DNA from: Seohaeicola zhoushanensis
Lineage (GTDB): Bacteria; Pseudomonadota; Alphaproteobacteria; Rhodobacterales; Rhodobacteraceae
Direction: 5' to 3'
Length of the DNA: 64,000 nt
NCBI RefSeq assembly: GCF_014656415.1
Contig: NZ_BNCJ01000001.1
Coordinates: 760,171-824,170, forward strand
In this document: piece by piece, positions 1-10,700 of the stretch
How positions within the stretch are numbered: the stretch's first letter is position 1
How the letters are laid out: every line of letters begins with the position of its first letter
Notes under the pieces: generated by a model
Databases searched by the model: none
What the model saw: only the letters and a program-made list of their open reading frames with translations
Told to the model about the DNA's origin: nothing
Program-made: the position numbers and the translations under genes

Positions 1-1
1 G

Positions 2-73
2 ACCGAAGGCGGCATCGACGGCGAAGCCTACGACCAGGCCTGGCCCGGACGCGCCGCCGCCACGATGTGGTGA
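2..73 (+). CDS. C-terminal end of an unidentified protein (partial)
   Basis: An open frame enters from the left edge and stops with TGA at 71-73, encoding about 23 residues ending in QAWPGRAAATMW. The stop lies directly against the stop of the convergent acetyltransferase gene (74-76), so the two genes meet tail to tail with no spacer. The visible tail carries no motif I can assign. The call rests on the open frame and the tidy convergent junction. Confidence 0.5.
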   Translation, partial: TEGGIDGEAYDQAWPGRAAATMW

Positions 74-879
74 TCAGGCCGCTGCGATCCGCGCCCAGGC
101 GCGGTCCAGCAGGTCATCCGGGATATCCAGGCCCAGCCGGCCGCGCACAAGCGCGCTGAAGGCGGCATGGTCGGCCAGATCCTCGCGGGTCTGGCCCTGC
201 GGCCCGGTCAGCGTCACGGTTCGGTCGAAAACGCCGATGCGCGTGTCGCCGTCATGGCCGGCCAGCATGAGGTGGTTGGGAAAGACGGTCATCGGCCAGT
301 TGGCGCAAAGCCAGTTCGCCGCCGCAAGTTCGGTCTCGCCGACCCAGGCATCGTCGAAACCGTAAAGCGAAGTCCACTCCCCGCCGGTCCGCCGCTCCAC
401 CACCTTTTCGCCGCTGACCGGGTCTTCGGTGATGCGGTAAAGACCGTTCGGCGCCTTCTGTTCGCCGTCCCGGTCGATCTCCAGCGGGACCAGCGGCGTA
501 TGCCCGCCAAAACCCGCATCGGCCAGGTAGCGGATGCCGCCCAGCGTCACCTGCAAGGCCAGGTGCGACCGCGCGCCGCCCTGTGCCGCGCCGTTCCGCA
601 CGCGCCCCAGCGCGCGGCGGACATCATAGCCAAGCGCGACCAGCGCCGCGCCGAACAGGCCGTTCAGTTCGAAGCAATAGCCGCCCCGCCGCCGCGTGAC
701 GGTCTTGTCGAAGATCGCCGGACCCGAGAGGTCCGGCGTCGTGCCCAGGAAGGGATCGAAGGTCTCGAAGGGAATGGCCCGCATCTGCGCCTCCTGCAGC
801 GCGGCCAGCGCGGCAGGAGAAGGCGCCGCGCGGACGGCGCCCGTGCGGGCCAGCCACCCCCCGAGGTCGAAGCCTTCCA

Positions 880-880
<1 letters not shown>
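74..880 (-). CDS. nat: Arylamine N-acetyltransferase
   Basis: 268 residues, the usual length for bacterial NATs, which move acetyl from acetyl-CoA to arylamines or arylhydrazines in the cytoplasm. The catalytic triad is visible: Cys69 in RGGYCFELN, His106 in SHLAL and Asp121 in LADAGFGG. The N-terminal IPFETFD segment also fits the family. The start codon overlaps the lpd stop by one base (TGATG), so the gene is translationally coupled to lpd and sits at the end of that transcript. The physiological substrate cannot be told from sequence. Confidence 0.93.
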
Positions 881-2268
<1,388 letters not shown>

Positions 2269-2296
2269 GGGTCATAGTCCTCTGATTGGCCGGGGA

Positions 2297-2361
2297 GGGG
2301 GGCGCTGCCCCCCGCCGCCCTGCGGGCGACTCCCCCCGGAGGTATTTGGAAAGAGAAGAAG
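2297..2361 (-). repeat. Intergenic two-hairpin repeat element, copy A
   Basis: Read on the minus strand, this begins directly after the MAPEG gene with CTTCTTCTCTTTCCAAATA followed by CCTCCGGGGGGA. It then has a stem of 7 with a 3-nt loop (2314-2320 with 2324-2330) and a second stem of 7 with a 3-nt loop (2297-2303 with 2307-2313). The same layout recurs at 26024-26087 and 29191-29254 with different stem sequences, so the structure is kept while bases change. Confidence 0.75.
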
Positions 2362-2363
2362 CA

Positions 2364-2753
2364 TCAGGTCAGCGCCGCCAGCAGCATCAGCACCGTCGCC
2401 GCGAGGCCGACACTCCAGACGACGGAGCGCCAGGGCGAGAGCGCGAACAGATAGGCCGGAACGTAGAGCAGCCGCGCTACGAGGTAAACCCAGGCGCAGG
2501 CGGCGGTGAAGGCGGTGGACTGGCCGCCGAGCGTGACGACCACGACGGCGATGGTGAAGAGCACCAGCCCCTCGAAATGGTTGCTGAGCGCGCGCTGCGC
2601 CCGGCCTGCAAAGCCGGTGAGCTGGCGCGGTTCGTCCCTCGGGCCGAGGGCATAGCGGCTGCCGACCTGGCGGTTGGCGAGCACCGAGTAGAGGAGGAAC
2701 TGCGCGACCTGCAGCAGGCCGGCGAGGGCGAGAACGGTCACTTCGGGGGTCAT
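2364..2753 (-). CDS. MAPEG family membrane protein
   Basis: 129 residues with four hydrophobic segments, the size and shape of MAPEG proteins (membrane-associated proteins in eicosanoid and glutathione metabolism). The short NHFEGL motif (about residues 58-63) after an R-A-Q/N-rich stretch is typical of the bacterial members. Bacterial MAPEG functions are mostly unknown; glutathione-dependent chemistry in the inner membrane is the family expectation, not something shown here. A second MAPEG-like gene lies just upstream on the same strand, so this looks like a tandem pair. Confidence 0.8.
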   Translation of the reverse strand: MTPEVTVLALAGLLQVAQFLLYSVLANRQVGSRYALGPRDEPRQLTGFAGRAQRALSNHFEGLVLFTIAVVVVTLGGQSTAFTAACAWVYLVARLLYVPAYLFALSPWRSVVWSVGLAATVLMLLAALT

Positions 2754-2837
2754 CGCGCCCCCTGCCGGGATTGGCCGGGCGTGGCGCGGCCCGTCGGGGC
2801 CGGTGAAGATTGTCTGTGTGCCACGCCCATGCCGGTC

Positions 2838-3224
2838 TCACATCGCCGCGATGTAGAGGTAGAGCGTGGCGAGGAAGGCCACGACCCAGACCAGCGTGCG
2901 CACCCAGGGCACGCCCGCCGCGTAGACCACCACATAGGCGATCCGGGCCAGCAGGAAGACCTGCGCGGCCAGCAGGGTCGAGGCCGAGAAGCCGCCCTTG
3001 GCCTGCAGGATCAGCACCGCCGGCGCAAACAGCGCCAGCGCGATCACCGAGTTGTGCTGCGCCCGGTCCAGCCGGCCGGCCATGCCGGGCAGCTGGTCCA
3101 TCCCCTCGCGGTTGCCGGCCAGCGGGACCAACCCGACCTGGCCTGCGGCGGCGAGAACCTGGATCAGAATCGTCACGATCACAACAAGCCCGTAGAGGGC
3201 GAGAATGGACAGTTCACTGGACAT
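2838..3224 (-). CDS. MAPEG family membrane protein (second copy)
   Basis: 128 residues starting MSSELSIL, with four predicted membrane segments and the RAQHNSV motif in the position of the MAPEG signature. A longer frame reaches 3266, but I chose the ATG at 3224 because a GGGAGA ribosome site sits 7 bases ahead of it and the extra residues are not membrane-like. It is diverged from its neighbour at 2364-2753, which suggests an old duplication rather than a recent one. Substrate unknown. Confidence 0.75.
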   Translation of the reverse strand: MSSELSILALYGLVVIVTILIQVLAAAGQVGLVPLAGNREGMDQLPGMAGRLDRAQHNSVIALALFAPAVLILQAKGGFSASTLLAAQVFLLARIAYVVVYAAGVPWVRTLVWVVAFLATLYLYIAAM

Positions 3225-3337
3225 CGCTTGTGTCTCCCACTGTTGCGAGTGGGGCCAGCATAGCACGATGGCGCGCAGCGCGACGCGGGGCGGAAAAATC
3301 CGCGCGGGAGGGTGGATTGCAGGACACGGGCGCGCCC

Positions 3338-3580
3338 TCAGGCCGTCCGCAGGAAACGCGCCGAAACGCCATGGCCAAGCGCGGCCTCCTTGTCGAGCCA
3401 GGCCTGCGCGCGGTCGCGGTCATTGACCTCGAACAGGCAGGTGACGGCGTTCGGATCGTCGGCGCCGCGCCACATCTGGAGCAGGGTCAGCCCGGCGGTG
3501 CCGCGGTCCTCGGTATCGGCGTCGAAGGCCGATTTCCAGGTGGCGAAGTCGGGGGCCGTTGTCTCGGTGAGCAGGTGCAT
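3338..3580 (-). CDS. Small hypothetical protein, possible dimeric alpha/beta-barrel fold
   Basis: 80 residues from the ATG at 3580, which is preceded by GGAG; a longer frame to 3622 adds proline-rich residues and is less likely. The spacing of Phe, Trp, Asp and Arg in APDFATWKSAFD and FEVNDRDRAQAW looks like small ferredoxin-like (dimeric alpha/beta-barrel) proteins such as the antibiotic biosynthesis monooxygenase superfamily, but no catalytic residues can be assigned. It lies between odhB and the MAPEG pair on the same strand. Confidence 0.55.
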   Translation of the reverse strand: MHLLTETTAPDFATWKSAFDADTEDRGTAGLTLLQMWRGADDPNAVTCLFEVNDRDRAQAWLDKEAALGHGVSARFLRTA

Positions 3581-3618
3581 GGTGATCTCCGGACCAGGGG
3601 GCGGTGCGCGGCAGGCGC

Positions 3619-3643
3619 GCACCCTACAGCGGATGTAGGGTGC
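3619..3643. repeat. Perfect 10-bp inverted repeat downstream of odhB
   Basis: GCACCCTACA at 3619-3628 pairs with TGTAGGGTGC at 3634-3643 around a 5-base loop. It sits 19 bases past the odhB stop, before the next gene. No T-run follows on either strand, so it is more like a REP-type hairpin or transcript stabiliser than a simple terminator. Confidence 0.55.
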
Positions 3644-3662
3644 AGCCCGCCGCGCGCCATCC

Positions 3663-5165
3663 TCAGAGATCCATCAGCAGCCGGCGCGGATCCTCCAGCG
3701 CTTCCTTGACCCGCACCAGGAAGGTCACGGCGCCCTTGCCGTCGACGATGCGGTGATCGTAGCTGAGCGCGAGATACATCATCGGGCGGATGACGATCTG
3801 GCCGTTCACCACGACCGGGCGGTCCTGGATCTTGTGCATCCCGAGGATACCGGACTGCGGCGGGTTCAGGATCGGCGAGGACATCAGCGAGCCGTAGACG
3901 CCACCGTTCGAGATGGTGAAGGTACCGCCCTGCATCTCGGCCATCGAGAGCTTGCCGTCGCGGGCGCGCAGGCCCTTCTCGGCGATCGCTTTCTCGATCT
4001 CGGCAAAGCCCATCTTGTCGGCGTCGCGGATCACCGGAACGACGAGGCCGGTGGGCGTGCCGGTGGCGATGCCCATGTGCACGAAGTTCTTGTAGACGAT
4101 GTCGGTGCCGTCGATCTCGGCGTTGACCTCGGGAACCTCCTTCAGCGCGTGGCAGCAGGCCTTGGTGAAGAAGGACATGAAGCCCATGCGGACGCCGTGC
4201 TTCTTCTCGAACAGGTCCTTGTATTCGTTGCGCAGGTCCATGATCGCCTTCATGTCCACCTCGTTGTAGGTGGTCAGCATGGCAGCGGTGTTCTGCGCAT
4301 CCTTCAGGCGGCGGGCGATGGTCTGGCGCAGGCGGGTCATCTTGACCCGCTCCTCGCGCGCGGCGTCATCCGCCGGCACCGGGGCGCGCGGGATCGCCGG
4401 GGCCTCGGCCGCCGGGGCGGGGGCCGACTTGGCCGCCGCGATGGCGCTTTGCACGTCGCTCTTCATGATGCGCCCGTCGCGGCCGGTGCCGGTGACCTGG
4501 TCGGCACTCATGCCGGCCTCGGCCATGGCCTTCTTGGCCGAGGGCGCGTCCTCGACGGCCTTCTTCGCCGCCGGGGCCTCGGCCGCCGGGGCCGCTGCCG
4601 GGGCAGAGGCAGTCGCGCCCGCCTCGCCCGAGATCACGGCGAGCTTGCCGCTGGCCTGCACCGTCGCGCCTTCGGCGGCGACGATCTCGACCAGTACGCC
4701 GGCGGCCGGGCTCGGCACTTCGACGCTGACCTTGTCGGTTTCCAGCTCGCAGAGCATCTCGTCCTGCGCGACGGTGTCGCCGACCTTCTTGAACCAGGTC
4801 GAGACGGTGGCCTCGGTGACCGATTCACCCAGCGTCGGCACCATCACGTCGACCTTGCCGCCCGCGCCCTTGGCGGCGGGTTTCTCGGCGGCCTTGGGCG
4901 CCTCGGCCTTGGGTGCCGGGGCATCGCCCGCGGCGGCGATGGTGGCCAGCAGCGCGTTGACGCCGACGGTGTCGCCTTCCTTGGCGACGATCTCGCCCAT
5001 CACGCCGGCGGCGGGGCTCGGCACCTCGACGGTCACCTTGTCGGTTTCCAGCTCGCAGAGCATCTCATCGACCGCGACGGCATCGCCCGGTTTCTTGAAC
5101 CAGGTGGCCACGGTGGCTTCGGTAACGGATTCGCCCAGGGTCGGGACGCGGACTTCGGTGGTCAT
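3663..5165 (-). CDS. odhB: 2-oxoglutarate dehydrogenase E2, dihydrolipoyl succinyltransferase
   Basis: 500 residues, about 100 longer than the E. coli protein because two lipoyl domains are present: residues about 1-78 with lipoyl Lys43 in ELETDKVTV, and about 104-180 with Lys145 in ELETDKVSV. Alanine/proline-rich linkers follow, then a peripheral-subunit-binding domain (near [14 protein letters not shown]) and the catalytic acyltransferase domain ending in the SYDHRIVDG active-site motif. Two lipoyl domains on E2o are a known feature of many alphaproteobacteria. The start lies 4 bases past the sucA stop, so the pair is coupled. Confidence 0.97.
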   Translation of the reverse strand: MTTEVRVPTLGESVTEATVATWFKKPGDAVAVDEMLCELETDKVTVEVPSPAAGVMGEIVAKEGDTVGVNALLATIAAAGDAPAPKAEAPKAAEKPAAKGAGGKVDVMVPTLGESVTEATVSTWFKKVGDTVAQDEMLCELETDKVSVEVPSPAAGVLVEIVAAEGATVQASGKLAVISGEAGATASAPAAAPAAEAPAAKKAVEDAPSAKKAMAEAGMSADQVTGTGRDGRIMKSDVQSAIAAAKSAPAPAAEAPAIPRAPVPADDAAREERVKMTRLRQTIARRLKDAQNTAAMLTTYNEVDMKAIMDLRNEYKDLFEKKHGVRMGFMSFFTKACCHALKEVPEVNAEIDGTDIVYKNFVHMGIATGTPTGLVVPVIRDADKMGFAEIEKAIAEKGLRARDGKLSMAEMQGGTFTISNGGVYGSLMSSPILNPPQSGILGMHKIQDRPVVVNGQIVIRPMMYLALSYDHRIVDGKGAVTFLVRVKEALEDPRRLLMDL

Positions 5166-5169
5166 TGGA

Positions 5170-8127
5170 TCAGTTTCCTTCGATGGTCAGCGCCTCGTCG
5201 ACGAGCGCTTCCTGCTGTGCCTTGTGCTGGCTGGCGAGACCGGTTGCCGGGCTGGCCGAGGCGCCGCGTCCGACATAGCGCGGCCGCTGGTGCTTGGCCC
5301 CGATGCGCTGCAGCACCCATTCGATGTTCGGTTCGATGAAGCTCCAGGCGCCCTGGTTCTTGGGCTCTTCCTGGCACCAGAGCATCTCTGCCCCCTTGAA
5401 GCGTTCCAGCTCCTTGACCAGCGAGATCGCCGGGAAGGGATAGAACTGCTCGATCCGGAGCAGGTAGACGTCGTCGATGCCGCGCCTGTCGCGCTCTTCC
5501 AGCAGGTCGAAGTAGACCTTGCCCGAGCACATCACCACGCGCCGGATCTTGGCGTCGGGCTTCAGCTTGGTGTCCGAATTGCCCCTTTCGGCATCGTCCC
5601 ACAGCACGCGGTGGAAGCTCGACCCCTTGGTGAAATCCTCGGCGGTCGAGATCGCCAGCCGGTGGCGCAGCAGCGACTTGGGCGTCATCAGGATCAGCGG
5701 CTTGCGGAAGCTGCGGTGGATCTGGCGGCGCAGGATGTGGAAGTAGTTCGCCGGCGTGGTGCAGTTGGCGACGATCCAGTTGTCCTGGCCGCACATCTGC
5801 AGGAACCGCTCCAGGCGGGCCGAGCTGTGCTCGGGGCCCTGGCCCTCGAAGCCGTGCGGCAGCAGGCAGACGAGGCCCGACATCCGCAGCCACTTGCTCT
5901 CGCCCGACGAGATGAACTGGTCGAACATGATCTGCGCGCCGTTGGCGAAGTCGCCGAACTGGGCTTCCCACATCACCAGCGCGTTCGGTTCGGCCAGCGA
6001 ATAGCCGTATTCGAACCCGAGCACTGCGTATTCCGAGAGCATCGAGTCGATGACCTCGTATTGCGACTGGCCGGCGCGGATGTGGTTCAGCGGGTAATAG
6101 CGTTCCTCGGTGTCCTGGTTGATGAAGGCCGAGTGGCGCTGGCTGAAGGTGCCGCGCGTCGCGTCCTGGCCGGCAAGGCGGACCGGGTAGCCCTCGGTCA
6201 GCAGCGAGCCGAAGGCCAGCGCCTCGCCGGTGGCCCAGTCAAAGCCCTTGCCCGAGGAGAACATCTCCTTCTTGGTCTCCAGCAGCCGCTCCACCGTCTT
6301 GTGCAACGGGAAGCCCTCGGGACCACGGGTCAGCGCCTGGCCGATTTCCTTCAGCGTCTTCTTGGTGATCGCCGTCTCGCCGCGGACGTATTCCTCCTGG
6401 TTGCGGTCCAGGTGCGACCAGCGCCCGTCCAGCCAGTCGGCCTTGTTCGGGCGATAGTCCTTGGCGGCCTCGAATTCCTCGTTGAGGCGGGCCTGGAAGG
6501 CCGCCTTCATGTCCTCGATCTCGCCCTCGGGGATCAGCCCGTCCTTCACCAGCCGGTCGGTATAGAGGCTGAGCGTCGTCTTGTGGGTCTTGATCCGCTT
6601 GTACATGATCGGGTTGGTGAACATCGGCTCGTCGCCTTCGTTGTGACCGAAGCGGCGATAGCAGAAGATGTCGATGACCACGTCCTTGTGGAACTTCTGG
6701 CGGAACTCGGTGGCGACCTTGGCAGCGTGCACCACGGCCTCGGGGTCATCCCCGTTGACGTGGAAGATCGGCGCCTCGACCATCAGGGCGATATCCGTCG
6801 GATAGGGCGAGGTGCGCGAGAAGTGCGGCGCCGTGGTGAAGCCGATCTGGTTGTTGACGATGATATGCATCGTCCCGCCGGTGCGGTGGCCCTTGATGCC
6901 CGAGAGCTGGAAGCCCTCGGCCACAACGCCCTGGCCTGCAAAGGCCGCGTCGCCGTGCAGCAGCACCGGCAGCACCTTGGTGCGGTCGCTGTCCGACAGC
7001 TGGTCCTGCTTGGCGCGGACCTTGCCCAGCACCACCGGGTTCACGGCTTCCAGGTGGCTCGGGTTGGCGGTCAGCGACAGGTGCACCGTGTTGCCGTCGA
7101 AGGTCCGGTCCGAGGAGGCGCCGAGATGGTATTTCACGTCGCCCGACCCGTCGACATCCTCGGGCTTGAAGCTGCCGCCCTGGAATTCGTTGAAGATCGC
7201 GCGGTAGGGCTTGCCCATCACGTTGGCCAGAACCGACAGGCGGCCGCGGTGCGGCATCCCGATGACGATGTCCTGGATCCCCAGCGCGCCACCGCGCTTG
7301 ATGATCTGCTCCATCGCCGGGATCAGCGCCTCGCCGCCGTCGAGACCGAACCGCTTGGTGCCCATGAACTTGACGTGGCAGAACTTCTCGAAGCCCTCGG
7401 CCTCGACCATCTTGTTCAGGATCGCCTTTCGGCCCTCGCGGGTGAAGGTGATCTCCTTGTCAAAGCCCTCGATCCGCTCCTTCAGCCAGCCGGCCTGCTC
7501 GGGGTCCGAGATGTGCATGTATTGCAGCGCGAAGGTGCCGCAGTAGGTCCGCTTCACGATCTCGACGATCTGCCGCATCGAGGCAACCTGCAGCCCCAGC
7601 ACGTTGTCGATGAAGATCGGCCGGTCCATGTCGGCCTCGGTAAAGCCGTAGGATTTCGGGTCCAGCTCCGGGTGCGGGGTCTGGTCGCGCATCCCCAGCG
7701 GGTCGAGGTCGGCCACCAGGTGGCCGCGGATGCGATAGGCGCGGATCAGCATGAGCGCCCGCACGGAATCGAGCACCGCGCGCTGGATCTGCTTGTCCGA
7801 CAGGGCGGCGCCGGTCTCGGCGGCCTTGGCGGCGATCTTCTTGCCCGCGGCCTTGGCCTCGGCCGGCGCGGGCCATTCCCCGGTCAGCGCGGCGGTGATG
7901 TCGTCGTTCGGCACCGGCGGCCAGTCCGGGCGTGCCCAGGACGGGCCCTGCGCCTCGGCCTTCACGTCCAGCTCGGCATCGCCCAGGGCACGGAAGAACT
8001 CGGCCCAGGCCGCGTCCACCGCATTGGGGTCGCCGGCATATTGGGCGTAGAGCTGTTCGAGATACTCGGCGTTCGCCCCCTGCATGAAGGAGGAGGCATG
8101 GAACTGCGCGTTGTTTTGCTCGGTCAT
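5170..8127 (-). CDS. sucA: 2-oxoglutarate dehydrogenase E1 component
   Basis: 985 residues, the expected length for a thiamine-diphosphate E1o. The N-terminal segment [12 protein letters not shown] is the E1o-specific N-terminal domain, and the thiamine-binding region is seen at [15 protein letters not shown] and [11 protein letters not shown]. The C-terminal half is the transketolase-like pyrimidine-binding domain. It decarboxylates 2-oxoglutarate and succinylates the lipoyl groups of OdhB. The 247-bp gap to sucD contains a terminator-like hairpin (8208-8231), so sucA-odhB may be partly uncoupled from sucCD. Confidence 0.97.
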   Translation of the reverse strand: MTEQNNAQFHASSFMQGANAEYLEQLYAQYAGDPNAVDAAWAEFFRALGDAELDVKAEAQGPSWARPDWPPVPNDDITAALTGEWPAPAEAKAAGKKIAAKAAETGAALSDKQIQRAVLDSVRALMLIRAYRIRGHLVADLDPLGMRDQTPHPELDPKSYGFTEADMDRPIFIDNVLGLQVASMRQIVEIVKRTYCGTFALQYMHISDPEQAGWLKERIEGFDKEITFTREGRKAILNKMVEAEGFEKFCHVKFMGTKRFGLDGGEALIPAMEQIIKRGGALGIQDIVIGMPHRGRLSVLANVMGKPYRAIFNEFQGGSFKPEDVDGSGDVKYHLGASSDRTFDGNTVHLSLTANPSHLEAVNPVVLGKVRAKQDQLSDSDRTKVLPVLLHGDAAFAGQGVVAEGFQLSGIKGHRTGGTMHIIVNNQIGFTTAPHFSRTSPYPTDIALMVEAPIFHVNGDDPEAVVHAAKVATEFRQKFHKDVVIDIFCYRRFGHNEGDEPMFTNPIMYKRIKTHKTTLSLYTDRLVKDGLIPEGEIEDMKAAFQARLNEEFEAAKDYRPNKADWLDGRWSHLDRNQEEYVRGETAITKKTLKEIGQALTRGPEGFPLHKTVERLLETKKEMFSSGKGFDWATGEALAFGSLLTEGYPVRLAGQDATRGTFSQRHSAFINQDTEERYYPLNHIRAGQSQYEVIDSMLSEYAVLGFEYGYSLAEPNALVMWEAQFGDFANGAQIMFDQFISSGESKWLRMSGLVCLLPHGFEGQGPEHSSARLERFLQMCGQDNWIVANCTTPANYFHILRRQIHRSFRKPLILMTPKSLLRHRLAISTAEDFTKGSSFHRVLWDDAERGNSDTKLKPDAKIRRVVMCSGKVYFDLLEERDRRGIDDVYLLRIEQFYPFPAISLVKELERFKGAEMLWCQEEPKNQGAWSFIEPNIEWVLQRIGAKHQRPRYVGRGASASPATGLASQHKAQQEALVDEALTIEGN

Positions 8128-8207
8128 GGCGTGGTTTCCCCTCTGAATGGGTCGCCGGTTGGATTAGTTGATTGGTATCGGACAGCCGCACCCGCGGCCC
8201 GAGACGG

Positions 8208-8231
8208 AAAAGCCGGCCTCGAATGGCCGAC
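8208..8231 (-). terminator. Rho-independent terminator or attenuator between sucD and sucA
   Basis: On the minus strand GTCGGCC and GGCCGGC (8225-8231 with 8212-8218, one G-T pair) form a 7-bp stem with loop ATTCGA, followed directly by TTTT (8211-8208). It lies about 145 bases after the sucD stop and 80 before the sucA start. A further 8-bp hairpin, CCCCGCCG with CGGCGGGG (8233-8253), lies immediately upstream of it on the transcript. Confidence 0.55.
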
Positions 8232-8348
8232 GCCCCGCCGTGTCCCGGCGGGGTTTCGCAGTCCTCGGACCTGACGTGGCGCGTTCTGCCATCTTCATGT
8301 TCCGTGCCCCAGCCCTGTACGGGGCCTGTCCGGGGCCTTGCGGGTTCT

Positions 8349-8370
8349 GTCCCGGGGCAGGCCCCGGGAC
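8349..8370. repeat. Strong GC hairpin just after sucD
   Basis: GTCCCGGGGC and GCCCCGGGAC are perfect 10-bp arms around a 2-base centre, starting 4 bases after the sucD stop codon. No U-tract follows, so it may block 3' exonucleases or act as part of a REP-like element. Confidence 0.5.
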
Positions 8371-8374
8371 GGGA

Positions 8375-9259
8375 TCACTTGCCGATCGCCTTCAGCACGG
8401 CCTCGCCGAGGCCCGCCGGGCTGTCGGCGACGACGATACCAGCCGACTTCATGGCTTCGATCTTGCTCTCGGCATCGCCCTTGCCACCGGCGACGATGGC
8501 GCCAGCGTGGCCCATGCGGCGGCCCGGAGGGGCGGTGCGGCCGGCGATGAAACCGGCGGTCGGCTTCCAGCGGCCGCGCTTCTTCTCGTCGGCCAGGAAC
8601 TGTGCGGCTTCCTCTTCGGCGGAACCGCCGATCTCGCCGATCATGATGATCGACTGGGTCTCGGGGTCGGCGAGGAACATTTCCAGCACGTCGATGTGCT
8701 CGGTGCCCTTGATCGGGTCGCCACCGATGCCGACGGCCGAGGACTGGCCCAGCCCGCTGTCCGAGGTCTGCTTGACGGCCTCGTAGGTCAGCGTCCCCGA
8801 GCGCGAGACGACGCCCACCGAGCCACGCTTGTGGATGTGGCCCGGCATGATGCCGATCTTGCAGGCGCCGGGGGTGATGACACCGGGGCAGTTCGGCCCG
8901 ATCAGGCGCGACTTGGAATTGATGAGCGCGCGCTTGACTTTCATCATGTCGAGCACCGGAATGCCCTCGGTGATGCAGACGATCAGCTCCATCTCGGCGT
9001 CGATCGCTTCCATGATCGAATCGGCCGCGAACGGCGGCGGCACGTAGATCACGGTGGCATTGGCCTCGGTCACATGCTTGGCCTCGTGGACCGAGTTGAA
9101 GACCGGCAGGTCGAGGTGGGTGGTGCCACCCTTGCCCGGCGTCACGCCGCCGACCATCTTGGTGCCATAGGCGATGGCCTGTTCGGTGTGGAAGGTGCCC
9201 TGCGAGCCGGTGATGCCCTGGCAGATGACCTTGGTGTTTTCGTTGACGAGTACGGCCAT
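8375..9259 (-). CDS. sucD: Succinyl-CoA synthetase, alpha subunit
   Basis: 294 residues; binds CoA through an N-terminal Rossmann fold ([14 protein letters not shown]) and carries the phosphorylated active-site histidine, His251, in [12 protein letters not shown]. With SucC it converts succinyl-CoA to succinate with substrate-level phosphorylation. It follows sucC by 77 bases containing two hairpins and starts behind a clear GAAGGAGG ribosome site. Confidence 0.97.
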   Translation of the reverse strand: MAVLVNENTKVICQGITGSQGTFHTEQAIAYGTKMVGGVTPGKGGTTHLDLPVFNSVHEAKHVTEANATVIYVPPPFAADSIMEAIDAEMELIVCITEGIPVLDMMKVKRALINSKSRLIGPNCPGVITPGACKIGIMPGHIHKRGSVGVVSRSGTLTYEAVKQTSDSGLGQSSAVGIGGDPIKGTEHIDVLEMFLADPETQSIIMIGEIGGSAEEEAAQFLADEKKRGRWKPTAGFIAGRTAPPGRRMGHAGAIVAGGKGDAESKIEAMKSAGIVVADSPAGLGEAVLKAIGK

Positions 9260-9278
9260 TCGGGGCCTCCTTCGGTGG

Positions 9279-9328
9279 GGCGGGTTTCCCCCGCCATTAT
9301 GTCCGGGAAAGGCGGGGTGAACCCCGCC
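9279..9328. repeat. Two hairpins in the sucC-sucD spacer
   Basis: GGCGGGGT/ACCCCGCC (9311-9328, 2-base centre) and GGCGGG/CCCGCC (9279-9295, 5-base loop) occupy most of the 77-base spacer. The related sequences suggest copies of one short palindromic unit. They could stabilise the sucC message or tune the sucC:sucD ratio. Confidence 0.5.
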
Positions 9329-9336
9329 CTACGCAT

Positions 9337-10530
9337 TCAGCCCTTGACCGCCTTGACGATCTTCTGCGCGCCATCGGCGAGGTTGTCGGCGGCGATCACG
9401 TTCAGGCCCGAGGTCGCGATGATCTCCTTGCCCTTCTCGACGTTGGTGCCTTCCAGGCGCACCACCAGCGGCACCTTCAGGCCGACTTCCTTGACCGCGG
9501 CGATCACGCCCTCGGCGATGACGTCGCAGCGCATGATGCCGCCGAAGATGTTGACCAGGATGCCCTTCACGTTCGGATCGCTCGTGATGATCTTGAACGC
9601 CTCTGTCACCTTCTCCTTGGTGGCGCCGCCGCCGACGTCGAGGAAGTTGGCGGGTTCCGCGCCGTAGAGCTTGATGATGTCCATCGTCGCCATGGCCAGG
9701 CCCGCACCGTTCACCATGCAGCCGATCTCGCCGTCGAGCGCGATGTAGTTCAGGTCGAACTTCGACGCCGCCAGTTCCTTCGGGTCTTCCTCGGTGGTGT
9801 CGCGCAGCTCGGCGATATCGGCGTGGCGATACATCGCGTTGCCGTCAAAGCCCATCTTCGCGTCGAGGCACTTGAGGTCGCCGCCATCGGTCACGATCAG
9901 CGGGTTGATCTCGAGCATCTCCATGTCCTTGTCGAGGAACAGCTTGTAGAGCGTGCCCATCAGCGCGACGCACTGCTTGACCTGCTTGCCGTCGAGGCCC
10001 AGCGAGAAGGCGATGCGGCGGCCGTGGAACGGCTGGTAGCCGGTGGCCGGGTCGACCGAGAAGGACAGGATCTTCTCGGGGGTCGAATGCGCGACATCCT
10101 CGATGTCCATGCCGCCCTCGGTCGAGGCGACGAAGGAGACGCGGCTGGTCTGCCGGTCGACGAGCAGGGCGAGGTAGAGCTCGCGCTCGATCCCCGAGCC
10201 ATCCTCGATGTAGATGCGGTTGACCTGCTTGCCGGCCGGGCCGGTCTGCTTGGTTACCAGGGTGCGGCCGAGCATCTTCTTGGCCTCTTCGGCCGCTTCT
10301 TCCACCGACTTGGCCAGGCGCACGCCGCCCTTCTCGCCGGCATCGGCTTCCTTGAAGGTGCCCTTGCCGCGTCCGCCGGCATGGATCTGCGCCTTGACCA
10401 CCCAGAGCGGTCCGTCAAGCTCGCCCGCCGCGGTCTTGGCGTCTTCGGCCTTCAGAACCACGCGGCCGTCCGAGACCGGAGCCCCGTAGCTGCGCAGAAG
10501 CGCTTTCGCCTGGTATTCGTGGATGTTCAT
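9337..10530 (-). CDS. sucC: Succinyl-CoA synthetase, beta subunit
   Basis: 397 residues with an N-terminal ATP-grasp domain ([16 protein letters not shown]; glycine-rich [10 protein letters not shown]) and a C-terminal ligase-CoA domain ([15 protein letters not shown]). It provides the nucleotide-binding half of the enzyme. It is the first gene after a 170-bp region carrying paired TGTGATCACA palindromes, so the suc promoter probably lies there. Confidence 0.97.
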   Translation of the reverse strand: MNIHEYQAKALLRSYGAPVSDGRVVLKAEDAKTAAGELDGPLWVVKAQIHAGGRGKGTFKEADAGEKGGVRLAKSVEEAAEEAKKMLGRTLVTKQTGPAGKQVNRIYIEDGSGIERELYLALLVDRQTSRVSFVASTEGGMDIEDVAHSTPEKILSFSVDPATGYQPFHGRRIAFSLGLDGKQVKQCVALMGTLYKLFLDKDMEMLEINPLIVTDGGDLKCLDAKMGFDGNAMYRHADIAELRDTTEEDPKELAASKFDLNYIALDGEIGCMVNGAGLAMATMDIIKLYGAEPANFLDVGGGATKEKVTEAFKIITSDPNVKGILVNIFGGIMRCDVIAEGVIAAVKEVGLKVPLVVRLEGTNVEKGKEIIATSGLNVIAADNLADGAQKIVKAVKG

Positions 10531-10603
10531 GAATCTGGTCCCGTCGCAGTTGCGTTCGCATGGCCTATACCGACCCGCTTGCTTCGGCGTTAATGCAAAA
10601 AAA

Positions 10604-10625
10604 TTCGCAAGTCAGGCATTGCGAA
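10604..10625. promoter_or_regulatory. Inverted repeat TTCGCAA-N8-TTGCGAA upstream of sucC
   Basis: TTCGCAA (10604-10610) and TTGCGAA (10619-10625) form an 8-base-spaced dyad 75-95 bases upstream of the sucC start, flanked by A-rich tracts. It lies between the gene and the TGTGATCACA pair and may be a separate protein-binding site. It loosely resembles the TTTGC-type sites bound by PccR/RamB-family regulators of acyl-CoA metabolism, but that link is only a guess. Confidence 0.4.
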
Positions 10626-10637
10626 CAAAAAAACGCA

Positions 10638-10673
10638 CTTTGTGATCACACGTCGAAATGTGTGATCACAAAG
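10638..10673. promoter_or_regulatory. Paired TGTGATCACA palindromes upstream of sucC
   Basis: Two identical decamers TGTGATCACA (10641-10650 and 10661-10670) are centred 20 bases apart, about two helical turns. Their flanks extend this to 13-bp inverted arms CTTTGTGATCACA / TGTGATCACAAAG around a 10-base spacer. The position, 108-143 bases upstream of sucC, suits an operator or activator site. The core GTGATCAC recurs three times upstream of sdhC. Confidence 0.65.
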
Positions 10674-10700
10674 CTCCGAAATTGGCGGAATTGCGCCGGA

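Noticed and set aside
4270..8274. A 1334-codon open frame on the plus strand, antisense to odhB and sucA
   Set aside because: It is the usual mirror frame of a GC-rich gene: its translation is rich in Arg/Ala/Gly/His, has no ribosome site and no domain, and the opposite strand encodes highly conserved sucA and odhB.
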